Shown: positions 1 through 8,267 of the stretch, one piece after another
How positions within the stretch are numbered: position 1 is the first letter of the stretch
Layout: each line of letters opens with the position of its first letter
From: Mumia flava
GTDB taxonomy: Bacteria; Actinomycetota; Actinomycetes; Propionibacteriales; Nocardioidaceae
Length of the DNA: 64,000 nt
NCBI RefSeq assembly: GCF_002797495.1
Contig: NZ_PGEZ01000001.1
Coordinates: 2,046,001-2,110,000 of the forward strand
Direction of reading: 5' to 3'
Notes under the pieces: model-generated
Seen by the model: the letters and a program-made list of their open reading frames with translations, nothing else
Databases searched by the model: none
What the model was told of the DNA's origin: nothing
Program-made: the position numbers and the translations under genes

Positions 1-169
1 CCTCGGTCACCACGTGGAACGCGATCACGTGCTCCGCGCCCGGGAGGACCTCGCGGTGCAGCGAGGCGACGCTGGGCGACTGGGTGACGAACGGTGACCT
101 GGCATCGACGTCGAAGAACACGGCGCCCGTCAGTCGCACCGACAGGAGCACGTCGGAAAGCACGTCCAT
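1..169 (-). CDS. AraC-family transcriptional regulator, N-terminal part (cut by window edge)
   Basis: Only the first 56 residues are inside the window; the gene continues past the left edge. They begin MDVLSDVLLSVRLTG and read like the N-terminal cupin (AraC_binding/cupin_6 type) of one-component AraC regulators that sense a small molecule. The DNA-binding half would lie outside. The start is ATG at 169, divergent from the flavin oxidoreductase at 341, so the 171-bp gap probably holds the operator for both. A homologous regulator appears at 4381 with a very similar opening (DVLEALL). Family assignment is fairly sure from the N-terminus; the ligand is unknown. Confidence 0.7.
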   Translation of the reverse strand, partial: MDVLSDVLLSVRLTGAVFFDVDARSPFVTQSPSVASLHREVLPGAEHVIAFHVVTE

Positions 170-340
170 GCTCGCCTCCCGGACCCCCGGACACCCTCAT
201 CGGACGTCCTGACACGAATCTCGCACCTCGGGGACGAACGGACAACAGCCTCGGACGAGCGGCCATTCAGTTCGGACTCGCAGCACTCCTACGGTCGATT
301 CCCAGCCCTTCGACGGGAGGGGCGTCCACGGGGAGGAACC
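170..340. promoter_or_regulatory. Divergent intergenic promoter region
   Basis: Gap between the AraC gene and the flavin oxidoreductase. For the rightward gene I see TTCAGT (266-271), an 18-bp spacer, TACGGT (290-295) and a strong GGGGAGGA ribosome site just before the ATG at 341. A perfect 8-bp palindrome GGACGTCC lies near 213-220 and could be part of an operator. The promoter call is by eye. Confidence 0.4.
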
Positions 341-1729
341 ATGACCGTACAGACCGCGAGCAGCCTGGGCCAACGGGTCCGGGGGAGGGTCGTCGATCGC
401 GACGACCCCGCGTACGACGAGGCACGGGCGCTCTACAACGCCATGATCGACAAGCATCCCCGACTGATCGCGCAGTGCCTCGACGCCGCCGACGTGGCCG
501 CGTGCGTCGACTACGCACGGGAGACGGGGCTGGAGGTCGCCGTACGCGGCGGCGGTCACAACGGGCCCGGCCTCGGCAGCGTCGACGACGGGCTGGTCAT
601 CGATCTGACGCGGATGCGCGGCGTGCGGGTCGACGTCGAGCACGGGACCGTCCGCGTGGCAGCAGGCTGCACGACGGGAGACGTCGACCATGCGACGCAC
701 GCGTACGGCCTGGCGGTGCCGTTCGGCATCGTCTCGACGACCGGCGTCGGAGGGCTGACGCTCGGGGGCGGGATCGGGTACCTGTCGCGTCAGCACGGGC
801 TGACGATCGACAACCTGCTCGAGGCGGACGTGGTGCTGGCCGACGGTCGCCTCGTCACGGCGAGCCCGACCAGCCATGCCGACCTGTTCTGGGGTCTGCG
901 GGGTGGTGGCGGCAACTTCGGTGTCGTCACGAGCTTCCTGTTCCAGGCCCACCCGGTCGGCCAGGTCTTCGCGGGTCCGGTCTTCTGGGGCCACGAGCAC
1001 ACGGAGCAGGTCATGCGCGCGTACCGGGAGTTCCTCGCGCAGGCGCCCGAGGAGCTCGGCAGCTTCGTGGGCATCAAGCGGGTCCCGGCCGTCGACCCGT
1101 TCCCGGCAGAGCACCACGGCGACCTCGCCTGCGCGGTCGTCTCCTGCTTCAACGGCCCGGCCGACCGGGGAGGCGAGGTCATGGGGCGCCTGCTCGACGC
1201 GCTGCCGGAGCCGATGTTCGACTGGATGGACGAGATGCCGTTCCCGGCCGTCCAGCAGCTCTTCGATCCGCTGATCCCGCCGGGGCTGCAGTGGTACTGG
1301 CGTGGCGAGTACGTGCACGAGCTCACCGATGCCGCCATCCAGGAGCACGTCGTCCAGAGCCGGGACATGGTGGGCGCACTCTCGATGGTGCACCTCTACC
1401 CCATCGACGGCGCCGTCCACCGGGTCGGCCCGACCGAGACGGCGTGGAACGAGCGCGCGGCCAGGTGGGCGATGGTCGTCGTCGCGGTCGACGCCGACCC
1501 CGCCCTCGCCCCCGAGCTGAGCGCCTGGGCGAGACGCTACTGGGCCGCCATCCACGAGCACACGCAGAGCGGTGGGTACGTGAACTTCATGATGGGCGAC
1601 GGTGACGAGGAGCGCCTCGCCGCGAGCTACGGCGACAACTACGCACGACTGGTTGCGTTGAAGGGCAAGTACGACCCGGCCAACTTCTTCCACGTCAATC
1701 AGAACGTCGCGGCGAGGAGAGCCTCATGA
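341..1729 (+). CDS. FAD-binding oxidoreductase, berberine-bridge-enzyme type
   Basis: 462 residues, the usual length for BBE-like flavoproteins. The N-terminal FAD_binding_4 domain has RGGGHNGPG with His73 placed for 8-alpha-histidyl FAD linkage, and the glycine loop GVGGLTLGGGIG at 135-146. The short berberine domain is at about 415-457 (NYARLVALKGKYDPANFFH). In bicovalent family members a Cys sits three residues after the conserved Gly129; here it is Val131, so FAD should be held by a single covalent bond. The family oxidises sugars, alcohols or alkaloid-like substrates with O2; the substrate here is unknown. A GGGGAGGA ribosome site precedes ATG 341. The stop overlaps the next start (ATGA), so it is co-translated with the secreted propeller gene. 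Confidence 0.9.
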   Translation: MTVQTASSLGQRVRGRVVDRDDPAYDEARALYNAMIDKHPRLIAQCLDAADVAACVDYARETGLEVAVRGGGHNGPGLGSVDDGLVIDLTRMRGVRVDVEHGTVRVAAGCTTGDVDHATHAYGLAVPFGIVSTTGVGGLTLGGGIGYLSRQHGLTIDNLLEADVVLADGRLVTASPTSHADLFWGLRGGGGNFGVVTSFLFQAHPVGQVFAGPVFWGHEHTEQVMRAYREFLAQAPEELGSFVGIKRVPAVDPFPAEHHGDLACAVVSCFNGPADRGGEVMGRLLDALPEPMFDWMDEMPFPAVQQLFDPLIPPGLQWYWRGEYVHELTDAAIQEHVVQSRDMVGALSMVHLYPIDGAVHRVGPTETAWNERAARWAMVVVAVDADPALAPELSAWARRYWAAIHEHTQSGGYVNFMMGDGDEERLAASYGDNYARLVALKGKYDPANFFHVNQNVAARRAS

Positions 1730-2757
1730 GGATCACACGGCTCGCACTCGCGGGAGCACTCCTGGCGATCCTGACACCCGCGCCGCTGCACGCGGCGGCG
1801 GAGCAGCCGCCGACCGAGAAGGTCGAGCGGGCACGGACCACGGACGCGCCGGTGCTCACCCCGCTGACCGAGTTCGGGACCGGACTGGCCTCCGGAAGCG
1901 CGATCGGACCGGACGGAGCCCTGTACGTGACCGATCCGAACGCGGGCAGCGTGCTGCGCATCGATCGGAGGACCGGCGCGACGCGCACGTACGCCGACGG
2001 GCTGCCGACCCAGGTCCTCGGGATCGGCGGGGCGATGGATCTGGAGTTCGTCGGTCGGACCGCGTACGTGCTCGTCACGCTCGTCGGAGGGGACCTCGCG
2101 GGCACGCCCATCGGTGATCGGACCGTCGGTCTCTACCGGCTCGGTCGGGACGGGCGGTTCCGCGTGTTCGCCGATGTCGGCACGTGGTCGGAGGAGCATC
2201 CACCGGTGACGGACTCCTTCATCACCACCGGGCTCCAGTACGCCCTCGAACGTCGCGGTGACGGGTTCCTGGTGACCGACGGACACCACAACCGCGTCCT
2301 GCGGGTCGGGCCCCGGGGGCACGTCAGCGAGGCGAGAGCCTTCGGCAACGTCGTCCCCACCGGGCTGGAGGTCGTCGGACCGGTCGTCCTGACCTCGCAG
2401 GCCGGACCGATCCCGCACGACCCGGAGGACGGGAGGGTCGTCGCCACGTTCCGGCGTCACCGCGCGCCCGTCGAGGTCGCCCGTGGCGCGAGCCTGCTCG
2501 TCGACGTCGAGCTCGACCCTCGCGCGGGTCTGTACGCGCTGTCCCAGGGTCGGTGGGACGGCGCGTCCGAAGGGTCTCCGGCGTCGCCGAGCACGGGTCG
2601 GCTGGTCCGCGTGGGATGGCGCGGCGATCTCGTCCCGGTCACCGACGGGGACGGAGACGAGATCGTGCTGGACCGGCCGACCTCGCTCGAGCTGGTGGGG
2701 AGCACGGCGTACGTCGTGGGCCTGGCCGGCACCGTCGTGACGATCGACAACCTCTGA
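1726..2757 (+). CDS. Secreted ScyD/ScyE-like beta-propeller protein
   Basis: 343 residues. An N-terminal signal peptide (MRITRLALAGALLAILTPAP, likely cleaved near Ala23-Ala25) is followed by repeated propeller blades with GPDGALYVTD and LRID motifs, as in the ScyD/ScyE family and NHL/SMP-30-type propellers. Such proteins are exported; family members lack a firmly known reaction. It starts inside the stop of the flavin oxidoreductase, so the two are made together, yet the oxidoreductase has no signal peptide. Function is unknown beyond a likely extracellular binding or scaffold role. Confidence 0.82.
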   Translation: MRITRLALAGALLAILTPAPLHAAAEQPPTEKVERARTTDAPVLTPLTEFGTGLASGSAIGPDGALYVTDPNAGSVLRIDRRTGATRTYADGLPTQVLGIGGAMDLEFVGRTAYVLVTLVGGDLAGTPIGDRTVGLYRLGRDGRFRVFADVGTWSEEHPPVTDSFITTGLQYALERRGDGFLVTDGHHNRVLRVGPRGHVSEARAFGNVVPTGLEVVGPVVLTSQAGPIPHDPEDGRVVATFRRHRAPVEVARGASLLVDVELDPRAGLYALSQGRWDGASEGSPASPSTGRLVRVGWRGDLVPVTDGDGDEIVLDRPTSLELVGSTAYVVGLAGTVVTIDNL

Positions 2758-2768
2758 CGGAGCCGGAG

Positions 2769-3077
2769 ATGTCCCTGCACAGCGCCGGCGTCCTCGCGGG
2801 CGCTGTGTCGGCCATGCTCTTCGTGGTGAGCTACCTGCCGATGCTGGTCAAGGCGGCGCGGACACGGGACCTTCACTCGTACAGCCTCGGTCAGCTCATG
2901 GTGGCGAACCTCGGGAACCTGGTGCACACCGTCTACGTCCTGTCGCTCCCGATGGGGCCGATCTGGCTCCTGCACGGCTTCTACCTCGGGAGCACCGCGT
3001 TGATGACCTGCTGGTGGTGGCGCTACCGCGAGCCACGGTCCGATCCAGCGGGAGCCGCTCACGGCGTGAGCGTCTGA
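2769..3077 (+). CDS. PQ-loop/SemiSWEET-like small membrane protein
   Basis: 102 residues from ATG 2769, eleven bases after the propeller stop, with a purine-rich ACGGAGCCGGAG ahead of it. Three hydrophobic helices are visible: about 5-25, 40-60 and 63-83. The segment SYLPMLVKAARTRDLHSYS resembles the PQ-loop of SemiSWEET transporters, half-size sugar carriers that act as dimers. Being third in the operon, it might import or export a substrate of the flavin oxidoreductase; that link is inference. The classic PQ pair reads LP-M here, so PQ-loop membership is probable rather than certain. Confidence 0.65.
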   Translation: MSLHSAGVLAGAVSAMLFVVSYLPMLVKAARTRDLHSYSLGQLMVANLGNLVHTVYVLSLPMGPIWLLHGFYLGSTALMTCWWWRYREPRSDPAGAAHGVSV

Positions 3078-3130
3078 CGTATGTCCGCGAGCGAGCCGAC
3101 GATGGTCAGGCGGTGGTGCCCGGCGGTCGA

Positions 3131-3631
3131 ATGAGGGACATGACCACAGTCCTCGGAACCACCGCCGTCGCGGCCACCGTCACCACCGGTCTCGTCGCCG
3201 GGCTCCTCGTCGTCTTCGCCCACGCCGTGATGCCCGGGCTCGGCACCCTCGGCGACCGCGCGTACCTGACGGCCTTCCAGCGGATCGACGCCGCCATCGG
3301 CAACCCGTGGATGATGCTCGCGTTCCTGGGAAGCCCGGTGCTGGTGGTCGCGGCGCTGGCTGTCGACCTCGGCGGGGACCGGGTCGCGTCGCCGTGGCTG
3401 GTCGCCGCCCTGGTGCTGATCGTCGTGACGATCGCGATCACCGTCGTGGTGCACCTGCCGATCAACGCGCTGGCCCAGGAAGCCGCACCCGCCTTCGCCG
3501 ACGCCTCTGACCTGCGTGCGCGGTTCGAGACCCGCTGGGTCCCGTGGAACACCGTCCGTGCCGTCACCTCGACGGCCTCCCTCACCGCGTTGTGCGGCGC
3601 CCTCCTCGCCATCGGGAGGGCGGCGGGCTGA
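3131..3631 (+). CDS. DUF1772 (anthrone-oxygenase-like) membrane protein
   Basis: 166 residues from ATG 3131; a second in-frame ATG at 3140 is possible. Four hydrophobic segments are spaced as in DUF1772: an N-terminal helix with VFAHAVMPGL, then helices around 60-80, 88-110 and the C-terminus. Residues HLPINALAQE and RFETRWVPWNTVRAV are family hallmarks. Some fungal relatives are called anthrone oxygenases; bacterial members have no proven reaction. It lies 53 bp after the SemiSWEET-like gene and 76 bp before a NAD(P)-binding protein on the same strand, so co-transcription is possible. Confidence 0.78.
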   Translation: MRDMTTVLGTTAVAATVTTGLVAGLLVVFAHAVMPGLGTLGDRAYLTAFQRIDAAIGNPWMMLAFLGSPVLVVAALAVDLGGDRVASPWLVAALVLIVVTIAITVVVHLPINALAQEAAPAFADASDLRARFETRWVPWNTVRAVTSTASLTALCGALLAIGRAAG

Positions 3632-3707
3632 CCCCGGCAGCGGCCTGCCGGACCGCACGGCTCCGTACCTCACGCACCCGCCGTACCTCACTCGAAGGAG
3701 ACCATCC

Positions 3708-4337
3708 ATGAACATCACCGTCTTCGGCGCCACCGGCACCGTCGGCCGGCTCGTCGTCGAGCAGGCGCTCGCAGCCGGGCACGACGTCACGGCCGTCACC
3801 CGCGACGCCGACCGCGTGACGCAACGCCACGACCGCCTGCGGGTCGTCCAGGGGGATCCCACCGAACCGGAGGTGTGCGCGCCTGCGGTGAAGGGCGCGG
3901 ACGCCGTGATCGTCACCCTCGGTGCCGGTCGGCAGGGCCGGGTACGCGAGGCCGGGACGCGCGCCGTGGTGGCCGCCATGCACGAGACCGGTGCTCGCCG
4001 GCTGGTGTGCCAGTCCACGCTCGGCGTGGGCTCGAGCCGGCGCAACCTGAACCTGTGGTGGCGCTACGTGATGTTCGGCGCGCTGCTGCGGCCCGCGTAC
4101 GCCGATCACGTCCGTCAGGAGGACGTGGTCACGGCGAGCGGCCTCGACTGGACCATCGTCCGCCCCTCGGCGTTCACCGACGCACCCGGCGATGCGCTCG
4201 GCGAGCTCCGGCACGGGTTCGCCGGGGACGAGCGGGGGCTGCGGTTGAAGGTCTCACGGGCCGACGTCGCGGCGTTCCTCCTCGCGCAGGCGGCTGATCC
4301 GGCGTACCTGCACCGTGCCGTGTCCGTGTCGGCATGA
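3708..4337 (+). CDS. NAD(P)-binding Rossmann protein (atypical SDR, NmrA/BVR-B-like)
   Basis: 209 residues from ATG 3708, preceded by GAAGGAG. The N-terminus MNITVFGATGTVGRLV holds the GxxGxxG dinucleotide site (7-13). RPSAFTDAP near residue 145 is the usual substrate-side motif of atypical short-chain reductases. There is no clear YxxxK catalytic pair, as in NmrA-like and biliverdin-reductase-B-like proteins, which may sense redox state or reduce flavins or quinones. An AraC regulator follows closely on the same strand and may control it. Confidence 0.85.
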   Translation: MNITVFGATGTVGRLVVEQALAAGHDVTAVTRDADRVTQRHDRLRVVQGDPTEPEVCAPAVKGADAVIVTLGAGRQGRVREAGTRAVVAAMHETGARRLVCQSTLGVGSSRRNLNLWWRYVMFGALLRPAYADHVRQEDVVTASGLDWTIVRPSAFTDAPGDALGELRHGFAGDERGLRLKVSRADVAAFLLAQAADPAYLHRAVSVSA

Positions 4338-4380
4338 CGCGGGTGTCGACATGACCGCCCCGACCGCCGCGCTGGCTAGC

Positions 4381-5379
4381 ATGGCAGGCGTGGACGTGCT
4401 GGAGGCACTGCTCGACGGACCACGCGCCCGCGGGGCGTTCCTCCTGCGGGCGCTCCTCGACCCGCCGTGGTCGCTGCGCATCGAGGACGAGGCGCCGTTG
4501 ACCGTGCTCGCGGTGCTGCGGGGCACGGCCTGGCTCGCCCCCACCGACGGCGCCCCACGCGAGCTGCGCGAGGGGCAGGTGGCGGTGGTGCGCGGTCCCG
4601 ACCACTACCTGGTCGCGGACCGTCCCGACACCCCGCCGAGCGTCGTCGTCTACCCAGGCGGTCGTTGCACGAGCGCCGCGGACGGTCGGGGCCTCTGGGA
4701 CGAGTGGTCGCTCGGGATCCGGACCTGGGGCCATCGCGCCGACGCCTCGTGCATCCTGCTCGTGGGCACGTACGAGGGGGCGGGTGAGGCCAGCAAGCCC
4801 TTGCTCAACGCCCTCCCTGCCGTGGTCGCCCTGACGCCCGAGGAGCTGGGGACTCCGGTGCTGCCGGTCCTCGCCGCGGAGATGCAGGTCGAGGCCCCAG
4901 GCCAGCGCGCGCTGCTCGACCGGCTGCTGGACGTCCTGCTGATCTCGACGCTGCGGACGTGGTTCGCGCTCCAGCAGACCGAGGCGCCGGGGTGGTTCCG
5001 TGCGCAGCACGACCCGGCCGTCGCCGCGGCCCTCGGGCTCCTGCACCAGCAGGTCGCTCATCCCTGGACCGTGACCGAGCTCGCCGCCCGGGTGGGGGTC
5101 TCGCGCGCGTCTCTGGCGCGACGGTTCACGGCACTGCTCGGCGAGCCGCCGATGGCCTACCTCGCGAGCTGGCGGCTGGCGCTGGCCGCCGACCTGCTCT
5201 GCTCCTCGAGCGAGGTCACCGTCGCCTCGGTCGCACGTCAGGTCGGGTACGGCACACCCTTCTCCCTCAGCACCGCGTTCAAGCGCGAGCACGGTGTCAG
5301 CCCGCAGGAGTATCGCCGCGGGCGCCGCTCGAGCGAGGTCGATGCGGCGCTCACGGGGTCGGTGCAGGCGCCCTCGTGA
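4381..5379 (+). CDS. AraC-family transcriptional regulator
   Basis: About 332 residues: an N-terminal cupin_6 ligand domain (1-190) and a C-terminal double HTH in the last 95 residues, with TELAARVGVSRASLARRFTA and the hallmark FSLSTAFKREHGVSPQEYRR. ATGs at 4351 and 4381 and a GTG at 4390 are all in frame. The TAGCAT -10-like hexamer at 4377-4382 lies 7 nt before GTG 4390, and that start (MDVLEALL) matches the opening of the other AraC gene at the left edge, so the true start may be 4390 on a leaderless mRNA. It probably controls the NAD(P)-binding gene just upstream. Confidence 0.85.
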   Translation: MAGVDVLEALLDGPRARGAFLLRALLDPPWSLRIEDEAPLTVLAVLRGTAWLAPTDGAPRELREGQVAVVRGPDHYLVADRPDTPPSVVVYPGGRCTSAADGRGLWDEWSLGIRTWGHRADASCILLVGTYEGAGEASKPLLNALPAVVALTPEELGTPVLPVLAAEMQVEAPGQRALLDRLLDVLLISTLRTWFALQQTEAPGWFRAQHDPAVAAALGLLHQQVAHPWTVTELAARVGVSRASLARRFTALLGEPPMAYLASWRLALAADLLCSSSEVTVASVARQVGYGTPFSLSTAFKREHGVSPQEYRRGRRSSEVDAALTGSVQAPS

Positions 5380-5428
5380 CCATCGCACCACCCTCTGCTC
5401 GATCGTCCGACAGCTGGGAGGACCTACG

Positions 5429-6268
5429 TTGCCGATCTGCCACGCGACCGGGATCGCCTACGACCGCGCGGGACCCACGGACGACGCCGGCACCGTCGTC
5501 CTGATCCACGCCGGCATCGCGGACCGCCGGATGTGGGACCCGCAGTGGTCGCACCTGACCGTGCGTCATGACACCGTCCGGCTGGACCTGCGGGGGTTCG
5601 GGGAGTCCACCGCGAGGCCGACGGAGGCCTGGGCCCCGTACCGCGATCTGCTCGAGACCCTCCGGGCTCTCGAGGTCGAGCGGGCCGACCTGGTCGGCTG
5701 CTCGTACGGCGCGGGGGTTGCCGTCGAGGCTGCACTGGCCGAGCCGGGCCGGGTGGCTTCGCTGCTGCTCTGCGCCCCGGGCGGCTCGTTGCTCGCCGAG
5801 GAGACCGGCCAGCTGGCGGCGTTCGTCGCGGCCGAGGACGCAGCGCTCGAACGCGGCGACGTCGAGGCTGCGGTGGAGGCGAACCTCGCGTGGTGGGTCG
5901 ACGGACCCGACGGCCCGGCCGACCGGGTGGCGCCCCGGATGCGAGCCGCGGTCGCGACCATGCAGCGCCGCGCCTTCGAGATCACGGCCGACTGGGACGA
6001 CGTCGACGAGCTGGAGATCGAGCTCGAGCCCGGACCGGACCAGCGCTACGGCGAGATCGCCGTGCCGACGCTCGTGCTCTGCGGCGATCTCGACGTGGAC
6101 GCGGTGACCGCCGCTGCTGCGTGCCTGACCGACGGGATCCAGGACGCCCGGTCGATCACCTGGCCCGGGACCGCGCACCTGCCGTCGATGGAGCGCCCCG
6201 ACTCGTTCCTGACGCTCCTCGAGGAGTGGCTCGAAGAGCGCGGGACGGGGCTGTCCTCGACCTCTTGA
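5429..6268 (+). CDS. Alpha/beta hydrolase
   Basis: 279 residues starting at TTG 5429, chosen because GGGAGGA (5416-5422) sits 6 nt ahead and because the fold begins there (MPICHATGIAYDRAG). The nucleophile elbow is GCSYGAG with Ser92, the oxyanion region IHAGIADRRMW follows strand 3, and the C-terminal base is His250 in GTAHLP. An acidic residue is available in LCGDLDVD. Substrate unknown; the family includes esterases, haloperoxidase-like and C-C hydrolases. Its stop codon (6266-6268) lies inside the ArsR operator downstream. Confidence 0.85.
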   Translation: MPICHATGIAYDRAGPTDDAGTVVLIHAGIADRRMWDPQWSHLTVRHDTVRLDLRGFGESTARPTEAWAPYRDLLETLRALEVERADLVGCSYGAGVAVEAALAEPGRVASLLLCAPGGSLLAEETGQLAAFVAAEDAALERGDVEAAVEANLAWWVDGPDGPADRVAPRMRAAVATMQRRAFEITADWDDVDELEIELEPGPDQRYGEIAVPTLVLCGDLDVDAVTAAAACLTDGIQDARSITWPGTAHLPSMERPDSFLTLLEEWLEERGTGLSSTS

Positions 6269-6285
6269 CAAATTATTTTGTCAAG
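6264..6285. promoter_or_regulatory. Perfect palindromic operator before the ArsR gene
   Basis: CTTGACAAA (6264-6272), spacer TTAT, then TTTGTCAAG (6277-6285): a perfect 9-bp inverted repeat in an AT-rich island within very GC-rich DNA. It contains TTGACA (6265-6270), a consensus -35, so a bound repressor would block the promoter of the ArsR-SRPBCC-RibD operon starting at 6300. Autoregulation by the adjacent ArsR protein is the simplest reading. Confidence 0.7.
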
Positions 6286-6299
6286 GGCACGCTGGGGTC

Positions 6300-6878
6300 A
6301 TGAACGACGTCGAAGTCATCGAGAGCGCGGACGCTGCGGCGACTGCGCTGGACCCGGTCCGGGCGCGGCTCCTCGGTGAGCTGACGGTCCCGGCGTCCGC
6401 GGCCGGGCTCGCCGCTCGGGTCGGCATCGCTCGGCAGAAGGTCAACTACCACCTCAAGGCGCTCGAGGCTCACGGTCTGGTCGAGCTCGCCGAGGAGCGC
6501 AGGCACGGGGGGATCAAGGAGCGCGTGCTCCGGGCCTCGGCCGCGTCGTACGTCGTGTCGCCGGCTGCGGTGAGTGCGTCCGGGGCCGACCCGGACGCCA
6601 ACGCCGACCACCTCTCGGCCGGCTATCTCGTGGCCCTCGCCGGTCGGGTGGTACGGGAGGTCGGCGCCCTGGCCCGCCGAGCGGGCTCGTCCGGCAAGCG
6701 CCTCCCGACCCTGACCATCGACACGCAGATCGGGTTCCGGTCCGCCGAGGACCGGGCTGCCTTCGCCGACGACCTGACGGCGGCGGTGCTCGACCTCGCC
6801 GCCCGCTACCACCACGACGACGGTCGGCCGCACCGGCTCGTCGTCGCGGCCCACCCACGTCCCGAGGAGGACGCATGA
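6300..6878 (+). CDS. ArsR-type winged-helix regulator
   Basis: 192 residues. The N-terminal HTH (about 18-75) contains LTVPASAAGLAARVGIARQK, VNYHLKALEAHGLVEL and the beta wing EERRHGGIKERVLRA, as in HTH_20/ArsR proteins. No metal-binding cysteine cluster is present, so it is not a metal sensor of the classic kind. The C-terminal half is unassigned and may bind a ligand. It has a palindrome at its promoter and its stop overlaps the SRPBCC start (ATGA), the common regulator-SRPBCC pairing of actinobacteria. Confidence 0.88.
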   Translation: MNDVEVIESADAAATALDPVRARLLGELTVPASAAGLAARVGIARQKVNYHLKALEAHGLVELAEERRHGGIKERVLRASAASYVVSPAAVSASGADPDANADHLSAGYLVALAGRVVREVGALARRAGSSGKRLPTLTIDTQIGFRSAEDRAAFADDLTAAVLDLAARYHHDDGRPHRLVVAAHPRPEEDA

Positions 6879-7690
6879 GCACCACCCCGAACGTCCCGTA
6901 CCGCCTGGAGTTCAGCGTCGAGGTCCCCGGGACCCCGGAGCAGGTCTGGCAGGCCATCGCCACCGCCCGAGGCATGAGCGCGTGGTTCGGTCCGACCGAG
7001 ATGGAGGAGCGTGAGGGCGGCTCCTTGCACTTCACCATGGGGCCGGACATGGGCTCCGACGGTGAGGTCACCCGCTGGGAGCCGCCGCGCCGCCTCGTCT
7101 ACGAGGAGGACTGGGCCGCGCTGATGGGCAAGGACCCCGATGCGCTCAGCCCGCTGACGTCGGAGTTCCTGGTCGAGGCCCAGTCGGGCGGGACGTGCAT
7201 CGTGCGCGTGACCAGCAGCGGCTTCGGGACGGGCGCCGACTGGGAGTCGGAGTTCTGGGACGACCTGGCGCCGAACTGGATGCCGTTCTTCGACAACCTG
7301 CGGCTCTACCTGTCGCACTTCCCGGGCCAGGAGGCGACGCACTTCGAGGCCGCCGCCAGTCATCGATGCGACGCCGACACGCTCTGGTCGGCTCTGAGCG
7401 AGGCGCTCGTGCTCGGGGACGAGGGGACGTCCGTCGAGGTGCGGGGCGCGACGGGCACGGTCGAGCGTGTCGGTGAGCGGCAGGCGCTCGTACGGGTGAT
7501 CGCGCCGGTGCCCGGGATGCTCAGCGTGTACACGTTCGCGGAGGCCGACGGCAACGCACTGGCCGGCGTGCGGGCGTACCTGTTCTCGCCCGACGCGGCT
7601 GCCTACGCGCGCCGTGAGGAGCCGGCCTGGCAGACCTGGCTCGAGGCGCTCGACGTCCCCGCCCCGTCGCCGGCGAGCACCGGTCGATGA
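6875..7690 (+). CDS. SRPBCC (AHSA1-like) domain protein
   Basis: 271 residues. The first 150 form an SRPBCC/AHSA1 domain: EFSVEVPGTPEQVWQAIATA, the SAWFGP turn and a WEPPRRLVYEEDW strand. The remainder, with SHRCDADTLWSALSEA, looks like a second, degenerate copy of the same fold. These domains make a deep hydrophobic pocket for lipids or aromatic ligands. It is translationally coupled at both ends, to the ArsR gene and to the RibD-like gene, making a three-gene operon. Ligand unknown. Confidence 0.85.
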   Translation: MSTTPNVPYRLEFSVEVPGTPEQVWQAIATARGMSAWFGPTEMEEREGGSLHFTMGPDMGSDGEVTRWEPPRRLVYEEDWAALMGKDPDALSPLTSEFLVEAQSGGTCIVRVTSSGFGTGADWESEFWDDLAPNWMPFFDNLRLYLSHFPGQEATHFEAAASHRCDADTLWSALSEALVLGDEGTSVEVRGATGTVERVGERQALVRVIAPVPGMLSVYTFAEADGNALAGVRAYLFSPDAAAYARREEPAWQTWLEALDVPAPSPASTGR

Positions 7691-8262
7691 GCGCGGAGAC
7701 GACGTCGGCGGGGCCTGTCCGCTACTCGATCAACGTGACGCTGGACGGCTGCTGCGATCACCGCGCGGTCCCGGGGGACGACGAGCTCCACCGGCACGCA
7801 GCCGACAGGCTCGCCGAAGCGGACGCGCTCCTCTTCGGCCGGGTCACCTACGAGATGATGGAGGCCGCCTTCCGGATCGGCGGGGACGCGGGCGCCGATC
7901 CTGCCGACCCGTTCGTCCGGACGATGGACGCGGCGAAGAAGTACGTCGTCTCGAGCACCCTCGAGTCCGTCGACTGGAACGCCGAGCTGGTGCGCGGTGA
8001 TCTCCCGACCGCGGTCCGGACGCTCGCGCAGAGCTGCCCCCGGGGTGTGTTCGTCGGCGGTGTGCAGCTGGCGCAGCAGCTCACGGAGCTGGGTCTCGTC
8101 GACGAGTACGAGATCGTGGTGCACCCGTGGCTCGCGGGCCACGGGCCGACGCTGTTCGCCGGGTTGACCCGACCTCTCGCCCTGGAGCTGGTGGGACGGC
8201 AGGAGCTCGCGTCGGGAGCGGTCGCGATGCGCTACGTGCCGCGGCGGTCGGAATCGGGATGA
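7687..8262 (+). CDS. Dihydrofolate-reductase-like (RibD C-terminal) protein
   Basis: 191 residues with the RibD_C fold: opening strand YSINVTLDGCCDH, the ADALLFGRVTYEMM motif, a KKYVVSSTL strand, and EYEIVVHPWLAGHGPTLF near the end. These NADPH-binding reductases are common in actinobacterial accessory regions and have no settled substrate; they are not expected to replace folate DHFR. Third gene of the ArsR operon, overlapping the SRPBCC gene by ATGA. Two more members of the family lie at 8542 and 17504. Confidence 0.85.
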   Translation: MSAETTSAGPVRYSINVTLDGCCDHRAVPGDDELHRHAADRLAEADALLFGRVTYEMMEAAFRIGGDAGADPADPFVRTMDAAKKYVVSSTLESVDWNAELVRGDLPTAVRTLAQSCPRGVFVGGVQLAQQLTELGLVDEYEIVVHPWLAGHGPTLFAGLTRPLALELVGRQELASGAVAMRYVPRRSESG

Positions 8263-8267
8263 CCGGC

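Noticed and set aside
94-1605. Long arginine-rich open frame across the flavin oxidoreductase, and a similar one on the opposite strand at 197-1693
   Set aside because: Both lie antisense or out of frame to a clear BBE-type gene, are rich in Arg/Pro with no domain, and arise from high GC content.
1726-2757. Gluconolactonase/SMP-30 enzyme
   Set aside because: Propeller repeats are present but the SMP-30 metal-binding residues are not evident; ScyD/ScyE-like is the safer name.
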